Positions 33,991 through 44,563 of a DNA stretch of 64,000 nucleotides are shown here, in pieces. The DNA is from Aquatica leii (Eukaryota > Arthropoda > Insecta > Coleoptera > Lampyridae), in assembly GCA_035610365.1 (NCBI GenBank), contig CM069432.1, forward strand, positions 236,248,104-236,312,103. Direction: 5' to 3'. The notes under the pieces are model-generated. The model saw only the letters and a program-made list of their open reading frames with translations. It made no database searches and was not told the DNA's origin. The translations under genes and the position numbers were made by a program. Positions within the stretch are counted from its first letter, which is position 1. The number at the start of each line of letters is the position of its first letter.

Positions 33991-34240
33991 GTGATTTTAG
34001 CAATAAGCCGCTCAACCCAAATAAGTTTTTTGGCTCCTTCACTAGCTGCCACATATTCCGTTTCGGTGCTTGACAATACGATGCATTCGCATCCGTATCA
34101 CTAAAAACTTTAACGTTAGATTGCATCTGGTTATTCTGGTAGATTAACCCATAATTGATCGTTCCTTGATGAAGGCATCTAAAAATTCTTTTCACCTTAT
34201 ACCAATCAATTTGTGTTGGACAATCAAGTTTTTCCGATAC
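33990..34240 (-). mobile_element. Copia fragment on the minus strand
   Basis: The minus frame reads 'LKRIFRCLHQGTINYGLIYQ'-like sequence and 'KVFSDTDANA', the copia RNase H region. It is opposite in orientation to the copia element that follows. Confidence 0.6.
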
Positions 34241-36298
34241 TGTTCAAATGTATTTGAAAGTGTAAACGCGCTTTTATATTATTTCTTGTTTAGGGTATTT
34301 TAGCCACTAAGTTAAACTATAACTAATGATATAACCTAAGATTAGGTTCGCGCGTTATGTTATTTTTTCATTTGTATTTTTTAATACTAAGAAAACTACC
34401 TAGCACATTTCATAAACAACAGCTTATGGGCCCAGGCCTACACTAAACCCAAACCAGTTCTCAAGTGTTTTCCCAATCAGCAAAATGTTGAGTTATCAGC
34501 TACCTCCGATTGAAACACTAAAAAGTCGCAAAAACTACGATACTTGGAAGGTCGCTGTTCAAACATATCTTGAACATAGGAGTTATGGGATGCTGTGTTA
34601 GGTACCAAAACAGATACAAAGAATATCACAAAAGCACAATTCAAGATTATTTTGTTAGTTGATCCCTTAAACGTTCAGTCAGCAAAAACTGATAAAAACG
34701 CGTGGGACAACTTAGCAAGTGCTTTTGAGGACACAGGATGAACTAGACTTGTTTGACTTTTGCGAGTTTTGATAACTACTACACTCGAAAACAGTAGCTT
34801 CATTGAAAAATATGTAAATAAAATAATCACAACTGCACATAAACTCTCAAATATTGGGTTAAAAGTCAGTGATGAGTGGGTAGGCACTATAGTTTCAGCA
34901 GGTTTACCAGAAAGTTACAATAATGGGTATTGAAAGCTCACTGCTGATTCTATAAAAACCAAGCTCCTGTAAGATATTTCTGTAGTCGCGACTGAAACTT
35001 ACTAATAATCCGTTGCCTTATATGGTACCAGTGGTTTAATGAAAATAGACAGTTTTCAAACAATCGTTATAGAAAGTCGAAAAGTGTTCGATGTTATCAG
35101 TCATCTTGTAAGTAATTGTGACAAGAAGAAAAACAGTACTTTGAACTCCGTTTTATTTTCTGCATTTGCTGTATATGAAAAACATGACATGGTATGGTAT
35201 TTAGACTCCGCTGTTCCGCACAAATGGTGAGAAGTAAAAGTATTCTCCAAGATGAAAAAAAATCTACCAAAATAACTATCACTACTGCCAATAATGAAGA
35301 AATATCTACAGACATCCTTGGTAATGTAAACTTGTCATTGTCAGTAAATAAGAAAACATCTCAAGTTCAAGTAAGTGATGTACTTGAATTGGTACATTCA
35401 GACCTTTGCGGACCGATGCAAGAAAATTCACTATCTGGTTCTCGCTATGTACTTACTGTTCTCGATGACTACAGTCACGAAGCTTTTGTTTATTTCCTAA
35501 AAGGTAAAGACCAAGTTTTTGATTACTTTAGGATTTTACAGAAACACAACAGGCGAGAAGATAAAAACCTTTAGAACAGACAATGGTGGAGAATACTGTG
35601 GAAAAGAAATTGAAAACCTATTTAAGACTGCAGGGATACAACATCAAACTTTAGTACCCTACGTTGCTGAACAGAATACATAAGCTGAGAGGCTTAATAG
35701 TTCATGTATGGAAAAGGCTCGTTGTTTGTTAATTGGAGCAGGGTTGCCGAATGTGTTTTGGGCTGAACCAGTGTATACATTAGTCTACATACTCAATCGT
35801 TTATCAAAAGTGTGTCGAAAAGACTCCTGAAGATTTGTGAAGTGGTAAGAAACCAACAGTGAAGCATACCAAAATTTTTTGATGTAAAGTTTTTTCACAT
35901 ATCCCTGCCCAAAAGCGGAGAAAAATAGATGCCAAAGCAACTTCGTGTATCTTCGTAGGTTACAGTTTAGAATCTAAGGCGTACCGATTATACGATCCAT
36001 AGAAGAAAATGAAAACGGTTCCCTATTGTTAAACAAAGAAAGCGGTCAAAATCTCAATGATTCTTTTTATTTTCCTAAAGCTACAATGGCAGAAGAACCT
36101 GTTTTAGAAGAAGATTGTAATACAAATAATTCAAGTTTTTCGGAAGAATATGCTGAACCAGATTTTTCAGAAGAGGAAGGGGAAGAAGTTGATCTTGATG
36201 TTGTGCCTCCGGTAACGGCACTAGAACCTCGAGAAGTATTATCTCCTCGTCTAAGACCTCAACGTACCAGAAAAGTACCTGAAACTTTAAAAGACTTC

Positions 36299-36689
36299 TT
36301 TTTTAACAAATAAATTCTTTCGGGTTTTTAACCGCGTTCCACATTTACACTTTTCACGAAATTCATAAAACTCAGAAAGCTTACAAACTTTGAAAAATAT
36401 ACAATATTTGAGGTTTCGATGGTCATGTCGCTGTCTTCTTCAGAAATACTGAAACTGAATGTATAGGATCCTGACAAGCCTTTATCCTATACTTTCAGTA
36501 TCAGTTTTTTTGAAAAAGTCAGCGACATGACTGTCGAAACGTCAAATATTGTAATATTTTCAAGGTTTGTAAGTTTTGGTTTTTTTAGATTTATGAATTT
36601 CGTGAAAAGTGTAAATATGGAACGCGGTTCAAAACCCGAAAGTATTTATTTGTTAAAAAATCATGGCCGCGAAAGCCATAAAAATAATA
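36299..36689. mobile_element. Foldback element with hammerhead-like core, inserted in copia B
   Basis: Inverted arms (about 36299-36455 and 36505-36661) are followed by an unpaired tail (36662-36689). TTAAAAGACTTC (36287-36298 and 36690-36701) is a 12-bp target duplication. The copia reading resumes across it. The plan of arms, one-sided tail and 12-bp duplication is the same as at 8888-9432. Confidence 0.78.
36406..36447 (-). ncRNA. Degenerate hammerhead-like motif
   Basis: Minus strand: stem I ATTT/AAAT, core CTGAAGA in place of CTGATGA, and GAAAC. Stem II is weak. The mirror arm keeps GAAACGTC (about 36536) but lacks a clear CTGATGA. Likely a decayed relative of the motifs at 8969, 29580 and 58975. 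Confidence 0.4.
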
Positions 36690-37279
36690 TTAAAAGACTT
36701 CGTTACATATTCTGCAGAAATTAACGAAGATCCGCTTACCGTAGAGGAAGCTGTGAGTGGTTCGGATGGAAGTTTGTGGCTCGAGGTGATGCATAACGAA
36801 TGCTTTCATAGAAAATGGCATTTGGGACCTAGTTGACTTACCACCAGGTAAAACGCACTTCAATGTAAGTGGGTATTCAGAACAAAAATGAAAGAGAGCC
36901 GTTCTCAATACAAAGCAAGATTGGTTGTTAAAGGTTGTGGTCAATGAAAGGGTATCGATTTTGAAGAAATGTATTCTTTAGTTGTTCGATACACTTTGAT
37001 AAGATATTTGCATGCATTTGATGCAGAACATGATCTTGATATTGACCAGCTAGATGGAGTTACAGCTTTTTTATAAGGTGATCTGAGTGAAGAGATTTAT
37101 ATGATTCCTCCATAACACTTCAATCATACCAATAAAATCTTTTTCTCAAGAAAAGTGGCCTTGTGCAGTCAAAAACCGATTCGTGTATTTATTATAAAAT
37201 TACAGAGAAACTCAAGCTAGTTCTGACAATATACGTAGATTATGATCCTATTCTCAAATAATCAAGCAGCCAAAGATAA

Positions 37280-37734
37280 TGTAGCGAATTTATTATTAAA
37301 ACTAATTTATTTAAACGACTAAAAATATGCTTTACTTATACTAGAAATATGTACACTTTTAAATTAACCGAACTAATGAAATCTAATAATATTTAATAAA
37401 ACACTTACAACTAATTTATATCACTTACAGGAAGATAAGATAAAGTCCGCGGATAGCTTCACACACTTGTTTACACTAAAATCACGTACAAGATTATTCT
37501 CCGTATATTTATGTACACACGCGCTAACGACTTATTTATTTCAACTTAAATAATCTTCTTAACACTGCTGTATTCGCATTACGGCAATCACTGACCTACG
37601 ATTTGTTTCTTCGGTATTTATACACATGTGGAAATTCTACTCGAGTGCTCCCTATCTTTCGATATATCTTCTAGCAGATGGATAACAACTTCGAGAAGGC
37701 TCTTGAATTTGCGGATAACTTCTTGAACGTTTCA
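37280..37734 (-). repeat. LTR of gypsy copy 2
   Basis: Begins TGTAGCG and ends CGTTTCA on the plus strand; matches the LTRs at 9979-10427 and 23390-23839. It adjoins copia B sequence on the left. Confidence 0.87.
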
Positions 37735-37800
37735 CTGCCCCCTTCTTAGAACTGTTCTGTCCCAGAACAGGAGATTGATTAGACACCGGTAAAAAGGATC

Positions 37801-37857
37801 GTGGCGATAGCGGCAGCTTCCTCCATTTCGGCAACTTCTTTGACCATAAAAGTAACA
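37801..37857 (-). pseudogene. CCCH zinc-finger motif in gypsy copy 2
   Basis: Same CX7CX5CX3H finger as copy 1 ('CYFYGQRSCRNGGSC', then 'RYRH'), with conservative differences outside the zinc ligands. Confidence 0.65.
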
Positions 37858-37929
37858 GTCAATGGACTTTTCCTTGCCTGATATTCTTCTTGGTTGGTAA
37901 CTACAGACCAACACTTAAACGCCTGTTCC

Positions 37930-38306
37930 TCGGAAGACGACCTCCAACGTGTTTCGAACTGTCCTCCAATTCAGTTGATCTAAGCCACAACCAAGCTTGG
38001 GTACTGCCAATTTCTTAACATGATTGAACTCTATTTCTTTCTTGAGACTCCATCACCACAGATCTTTGTATAACGGCTTGACACGTGAGTATTTCTTGGT
38101 GACCAGATAGAAAACGAAGCGTCCGTCACCACGTAGTCCTAAAACTTTTCCGACTGCCAGTTGCTGCCTTCGTAATTCATCTAGCTGCCCAAACTTCTTT
38201 TTAAACACGACTGCAACCCCTCTGGACATGTCAAGATCCTCGCTCACGTAATGTGCGATGGCGTAATCTTTTTGTGTCTGGAACAGGTTTTGTTGTTCCT
38301 CGGTGG
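37930..38306 (-). pseudogene. OARD1/TARG1-like macrodomain in gypsy copy 2
   Basis: Reads 'VAVVFKKKFGQLDELRRQQ', 'RFVFYLVTKKYSR' and, further on, 'KKLAVPKLGCGLDQL'. The catalytic lysine and aspartate positions of OARD1 are both represented, as in copy 1. It follows the integrase tail in element order, separated here only by the inserted solo LTR. Confidence 0.82.
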
Positions 38307-38310
38307 TAAC

Positions 38311-39849
38311 TGTTACAAGCTTTTTGCTAGTTTACGAACCTGCACGGCCAACTCACACTAGTCGGTGAGAGGGGAGGGTTCCTAGATAATAATGAAAAGA
38401 TATTTAAGGGCGCCAGAGCTTATCCCAAAGTCACTTCTGTCCCGCTCAAGCCAGGTGGTAATAAACTTGTAACAAGATGTTAGGTTCGTAATGCTGAAAG
38501 AAACGAAAAGAAAAAGAAACTAAATCGTTAATAACAACTTCACTTTTATTCCTCTATAATGATAAACAGATTAACGTTCGAATTGATAACAGTTGGATCC
38601 AAGAATAATTTTAGTTCGAGTATAACTAAATATCCGAAGTATCGGCAACACACAACACATACATAGATTACATTGACATGACTAGCGAAGAGTAGATGGT
38701 AGTAAATTTCATCTGCATACAATATGCGAAGTACACAAAATAATTTAGTAATATGGCCTTACTGACAATCAAACACAGTAATAATAAATTACTACGTTAA
38801 TGTTAACTTATCGTAACAAAGCGTACGGAATTAATATAGCACTAACGTTAATCAATCGTTGGTAGTACACAGCATGCGCAACACAACATAAGTAAAATTT
38901 ACTACCTAGCTGGTAGACAACAATATCGATAATTACAGACTAATAGCAAAAGTTTCGTGAGTGACCCGGTTGACTACGCAATAAAACATATAAAATCACT
39001 TACCATAAACACAGGAATTTCTACAGGTGTGAAGAAAGTACTTTCCCCGACACGTAATCCTGTAAGCAATTTGAATCGCAACTCGTGTCAAACTAATGTC
39101 TCACGAAATCAACATCTACAACAATCGTTACTTAAGGCACAAGAAAGTATAAATAATATAACCCGGTTGTGAAATGCTGTGGTACCCCTAGTCTTTGGTT
39201 TAATTAGTTATAACCATAAGCCTTATAAAGAAAACGTTAGCATCGTCCCATCCAAATATTTGTCGAGGTTCATTCCTTCGTAAATTGGTATCGAATACTG
39301 AATATCGTTAGAACACAAATAGGTGGTTAATACAGGTCACGGCGTGTCATCCACGTGTAGCCCTCTTTGCCCTGGAAGGCTCCGCAAGACCCCCAATTTC
39401 GTGGCGTGGAAATCGCCTTACGCTGGTGCCCGTGTACGGCAACGTGCTGACGTAGTTAGCAGTCGTTTACGATAGTCATTTATCGATAAGGTACCAGATG
39501 TAAAAGAAAGCAACGCAAAATGGCTGTTAAAAGGAAGACAAAATTGCGAACGAAATTGTTACTAAAAGACGACAATAGCTTACCCTGTAACGCTTTGAAG
39601 CAATTAGATCATTCACTAATTATAATTGGTTTTCCAGATGGTAATAGATAACATAACTATTCAAATGCGTCCAGACCATTTTAGATCCTTCACGTGTGAC
39701 GAATTTCCGCCAAATGAAATCGCAACGAGAAACGAACATTAGAGGGCGTCAACCCGAATCTAATTTCACGTTGAAAATACATAGGCGTACGTAAAGAAAA
39801 TTTCGTCCGTAACAACATAGGCGTACGTAAAGAAAATTCGACCGTAACA
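38311..39849. repeat. 1.5-kb solo LTR inserted in gypsy copy 2
   Basis: The block begins TGTTAC, ends GTAACA and is flanked by TAAC (38307-38310 and 39850-39853). The gypsy sequence on either side is contiguous in copy 1, so this is an insertion. It lacks coding sequence and has a tandem repeat of about 33 bp at its right end (39775-39849). Family unknown; a large-LTR Ty3/gypsy or BEL-type element is likely. Confidence 0.78.
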
Positions 39850-39996
39850 TAACTCCGAACTTAGCTTTTCCAGAACCTTCGTATAAGTTCATAAACTTCT
39901 CGAACTCCATTTCTTCGATTGGATTCCTGGTTCTGCTACTTATTACTCTGGTTCGGACCTGAACTTGCGTATTGTAGTTATCGCCAGCAAACGGGG

Positions 39997-41028
39997 CTAG
40001 ACGATCGAAGTGGACCACTTTTGGCTTGCTTCTGGGCGGTTTTCGGATGCGATATATGAGGTCATTAATACGCTGCATGACTTCATAGGGGCCTTCTCAT
40101 TGCCTTTGCAGCTTCGGCGACAAACCACGTCTCCTTTGAGGATTATACAACCAGACCATATCGCCAGGTTGAAATTTTGTGCCTTGACATCATATATAGT
40201 CTTCATCCTATCGCTAGCAATTTGTGTGTTTTTACGGACCTCTTCATGTATTTCGTCTAGCCTCTTGGTCAGCTTGCTGACGTAGTCTTCTCCAGCAACT
40301 TCTTCTTCCGGTCTTCGTCCAAATTGAAGGTCGCATGGCAATCGACCGAGCATGACACGGGATGGTGTTTGACCTGTGCTTTCGTGAACGGATGATCGGT
40401 ATGCCATTAGGAAAAGGTGCAAGTACTGATCCTAGTCTCTTTGGTGTTCGGACACTACCTTAGCCCATTGTTCGATTCATCCGTTCAACCATGTCATCAG
40501 ATTGAGGATGGAGAAGCCTTGTCCTAATTTTTTTTTAATTCCCAACAGTCGGCAAACTTCTTGAAACAGGTCAGACTCAAAATTGCGGCCTTGATCGGAG
40601 TGTAATTTCAACGGAACTCCAAACCGGCAGAAAAACTCTTTTACCAGTACGTCTGCGACTGTAGCTGCTTCCTGATTGGGTATGGCGTAAGCCTCCGTCC
40701 ATTTCGTGAAATAATCCATCGCCACCAGGATGTATTTATTTCCCGAATCGGATTCTGGGAACGGCCCTGCGATGTCAATCGTTACTCTTCCTAAAGGGCT
40801 TCCTACGTTGTATTGCTTCATGGGTGCTTTGCGCTTTCTCGCTGGACCATTTTCTGATGCGCAGACTGTGCATTTACGGCACCATTTCATGACGTCCTCT
40901 TTGCAGTTCATCCAGTAGAATCCTTCTCGCACTTTACCCAACGTCTTCTTAATGCCAAAGTGTCCTCCTGATGTCCCATCGTGGAGATGCTTCAACATTT
41001 CTGACACCCTGCTCTTCAGCACTACCAA
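39997..41028 (-). pseudogene. Integrase region of gypsy copy 2
   Basis: Includes the zinc-binding lead-in ('GHFGIKKTLGKVREGFYW'), 'CRKCTVCASENGP', the catalytic core ('VTIDIAGPFPESDSGNKYI', 'LHSDQGRNFESDLFQEVCRL') and, in a second frame, 'LMAYRSSVHESTGQTPSRVM', a standard Ty3/gypsy integrase series. Confidence 0.92.
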
Positions 41029-41112
41029 CTGTAGTCACTTTCTAGGGATCGCTTAAGAAGACCGTCTTCTACTATCAAGGAGTCCCACTGCGCCAGTACG
41101 CTTTGATGTCAA

Positions 41113-41399
41113 TTTCTTGACTTACGTATTAAGGCGGTTCTTTCTTTATTCTACAAATCCAAATTATACTCTGGTCCGTAAAGAAAACATTTACGTCGTC
41201 AACGTAAGCCAACATCTCCAGTGAAATAGAGGCCAAAGAAACTGCTGTAGCTTACTCGACAAGAACGGAAGATAAGAGAGACAGCATTTTTGTAGGAATA
41301 ACTATCACTTTTGTGGCCAAGTCAAGCAATTAGCGACCTTCAGTTATACTTAGCATACATGTGTTTTTTTCCCATTAGATTTGGTGATTTGGTTTTGCT
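41113..41399. other. Spacer, probable 5' flank of hAT C copy 2
   Basis: No recognisable gene. The hAT coding sequence begins shortly after. Confidence 0.35.
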
Positions 41400-43608
41400 G
41401 TAAAGTCTATAAAAATGGGGATAATTTTACCTGAATACCAGAAAAAAAGAAGAAATTGTCTGGATACCAAAATTTACTGAATAAAAGAAAAAGAGAGGAA
41501 GAACTGGAAAACCATGTAAAAATTACGTATTTTTTTTTCAAAGCGCGAGTCTACTTTGCCAAATATTAATAACAACAATAATACATCCCAATATTGTGAA
41601 CTTGTACTTGAAACATAAGTATCAGCAGCAGACAAGAAACTGATCTTTTAGAAAGCAATCCATCAACATCTTCAAGTTCAGCTGATAATGAGAAATCAAC
41701 ACCTTCAAAAATTACCAGAACGGAAAATATGAGTTAACTTTCGAAAGATGCTGCACTATGGCCAAAGAAATTATGTCCTAGTAATATACAAGAATTAGTA
41801 GCACGTGGCCCTGCTCCTTATCAAAACAAAAAGGGTATTTATCCGAGAGATAGTTATTTCTTTAGAATTTTACCGAACGAAGAAAAAATTGAACGTTTTT
41901 GGTTGCTGTATACTGAAACAAAAAATTCACTTTACTGCTTCTGTTAGGAAATTTTTAATGACAGCGATTTGAAATCTGTTCGCCTTAGTGATGAATCTGG
42001 TTACAATGACTGGCAGCATTTAATTTACATATCGAAAATGTTCTGAAATTGCTAGATCTTTCTAACAGTTTTAATAAAAATGAAATAATTGATTCTGAAA
42101 TTAAAAATGTAATAAACAGAGAAACTAAATACTGGCAAGCTGTTATAGAAAGAATTTTCTACGCGATTCAGTTTTTAGGTCAGCAAAATTTAGCTTTTCG
42201 TGGAAGTAGTGATAACTTGTTTGAGAAAAACAATGGTAACTTATTAAAATGCATAGAAATGATTTCCAAATTCGACCCGATTATGTCAGAAGATACAAAA
42301 CGCTCTCAAATAAAAGATCACAAAAATTATCTCGGAGATAAAATACAAAATGAAGTAATCAACTTGATGGGTGAAAATATCAAATCCAAAATTTTATAAC
42401 TAACTAAAAAGGCAAAATATTATTCCATATTATTAGACTGCACTCCTGACTCTAGTGTCCAAGAACAAATTTCAGTTTGTACAAGATTTGTTAATTTAAA
42501 GAGCACGGGAATTAGTATAGAAGAACATTTTTTATTATTTTGTCCTATAGATGATGTGTCGGCTGAAGACTTGACAAAATTTCTTTTGTCGTAATTAGAG
42601 AAAGAAGGTTTAAATATCAACGATTTGCGAGGTCAAGGTTACGACAATGGGGCAAATATGCGTGGTAGGTTCGTGGATTTCAATCCGCGAGCTTTCTTTG
42701 TTCCTTATTGGAATTATACGCTAAATTTAGTCGTCAATGATGCCGCAAAATCGAATACTTTCAGCATAATTTTTTTTCTTTAGTTGAAAAACGGTTTGTA
42801 TTTTTTTAGCTTCTACTAAACGCTGGTCAATTTTGAAATCTAATTTATCTAATGTAACAAATTTAACTTTAAAACCTTTATGGGATACTCGATGGTTTAA
42901 TAGAATAGATGCAATAACTCCTTTAAAGTATTAACTTGGGGAGGTTTATGATGCTCTGTTTGAAATACGCGAAGGAAATAACGTAAAAAATTTGGCTGCA
43001 TCGTTGGTCAAAAAATTGCAAAATTTTGAGATCATTTGCATTCTTATATTGTGGTATAATTTTTTAATGAATGTTAACATTGTTAGTAAAATTATTCAAA
43101 AACAGAACTTTGATGTTGCTCAGTGTTGTAATTATTTAAATAATTTGAATAATTGTTTGAAAGCTTATTGCTCCGATAAAGGTTTTAATGATCTATCGAT
43201 TGATGCTAAAGAAATAAAATCCAGCTTAGACACAGAACCTAAACAAAGAGGTCGAAGACCGCGAAAAATAAAAAAAAACATTTTGATTATGAATGTGACG
43301 ATGAACCGATCCACGACGAAACTTTAAAGTTCAAAGTTGATTGTTTATTTAATGCTCTAGATGTAATCATAACATCAATGGATCAGAGATTCCAATTTCT
43401 TCTTACTCTAATAATTTCGCGTTGTTATGGAATATTGATAAATTTAAAAATCATTCTGACAACGAATTAGAATTATGTCAAAAAGTTGAAAATTTATTAA
43501 ACGACAAAACTCGCAATGAACGAGACGTAACTGCCGTGGAATTGTTAAACAATTGCAATATTTACAAAATTTTAATGAAAAAGTTATTACGTCTCCAGAA
43601 GAAACTTT

Positions 43609-43612
<4 letters not shown>
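41400..43612 (+). mobile_element. hAT transposon C, copy 2
   Basis: Plus-strand transposase: basic N-terminus ('KKKLSGYQNLLNKRKREEEL', about 41455), 'ELVARGPAPYQNKKGIYPRD' (about 41800), TTF-type segment, DUF4371 core (42049-42400, 'AVIERIFYAIQFLGQQNLAF'), 'DLRGQGYDNGANMRG' (about 42620), and the pre-C-terminal part (42992-43610). It ends abruptly at an (AT)n tract exactly where copy 1 reads AATTATATAACAA, so the dimerisation domain is missing. Several stops and frame changes. Confidence 0.85.

Positions 43613-43677
<65 letters not shown>
43613..43677. repeat. (AT)n microsatellite
   Basis: About 32 uninterrupted AT dinucleotides at the truncation point of hAT C copy 2. Confidence 0.97.
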
Positions 43678-43681
<4 letters not shown>

Positions 43682-44563
43682 ACCATAGTTACTAAGCGCT
43701 TACAATATGGCCGTTCATCCCGATAGTTTAGATACCTACTGTCGGTAAATTTTATATAGCCTCTTAGTACCGGTTATATACCTTACTCGAAATAACCTCT
43801 TAGTAGCGATGAAACAAATACTTATATAAGATCATAGTTGCGGTTCGACAACAGTGTATGAATAAACTAACCTCTCAATTTCTAAACAAATGTTTTGTTA
43901 ATAGAAGCAAAAGTTTGCAAATATACCATAATTTTTTCAATCATAAATACTTTACGTATCTATAAATTAACATATTTAATAATTACTCATTACAGTTTTA
44001 TCTTTATAACGGTAACTAAGAATCACTTTTTTATCCATGATAATATTTTACTTTTCCTTTTACTTTAAATGGGCAAACAGTTGAGCTATTGTACACAAAA
44101 TTAAAAATTTTGTTAGAAACAGATGTTTTGTGTCAAATGTTTATTAACACTTCTCAGTATAACTTAACAGGTAGTAAAAGCCCTTAAACAATTCTACTCT
44201 TTTTTTGAACACTTATAAATTATTATTATTTCTTCAAGGTTATAAAAAATTCTTTGTATGCAAACTGGTTCACTAATATGACAACCAGCGGTGCCAAAGA
44301 TAACTAATGCGTTGCCACTGCAATAACAAACTTTTTTGTACGTTATTGTTATTACTACTACTATCATTTATCACTAGTATTCTGGGAATAATACGTGGAT
44401 TAAGAAGTAGACAAAGACATCGTTTAAAGATAAAAGCATGTAACTGTAGATTTGGTTAAATGAATATTATTTGATTTTTTTTTATAGATATGCAATTAAA
44501 AAACAGATGCTTTAAACTTTATTTCACAATATGTAAATCTTTGAAACTATTTTTTGAGAGTAT
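43678..44563. other. AT-rich spacer
   Basis: No gene recognised. Short repeated phrases (CCTCTTAGTA at about 43760 and 43796) were noticed without wider structure. Confidence 0.4.

Larger units (their letters stand above)
34440..37279 (+). mobile_element. Ty1/copia retrotransposon fossil B
   Basis: Plus-strand parts: gag start ('LPPIETLKSRKNYDTWKVAV', about 34500), integrase ('VLELVHSDLCGPM', then 'LTVLDDYSH', 35370-35570; 'TDNGGEYCG' about 35578), an acidic linker (36026-36300) and reverse transcriptase beginning about 36690 ('YSLVVRYTLIRYLHAFDAEH', 'DIDQLDGVTAFL'). A foldback element interrupts it at 36299-36689, and gypsy copy 2 cuts it off at 37280. Broken at many points. Confidence 0.88.
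37280..41112 (-). mobile_element. Ty3/gypsy retrotransposon, copy 2, with macrodomain and CCCH finger
   Basis: Same family and orientation as copy 1. LTR at 37280-37734; then, moving away from it, polypurine tract, CCCH finger (37801-37857), macrodomain (about 37930-38306), integrase tail (about 39855-40078) and integrase (about 39997-41028). A 1,539-bp solo LTR sits between macrodomain and integrase tail. Reverse transcriptase, gag and the other LTR are missing beyond 41112. Truncated and broken, but its integrase is better preserved than copy 1's. Confidence 0.9.
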
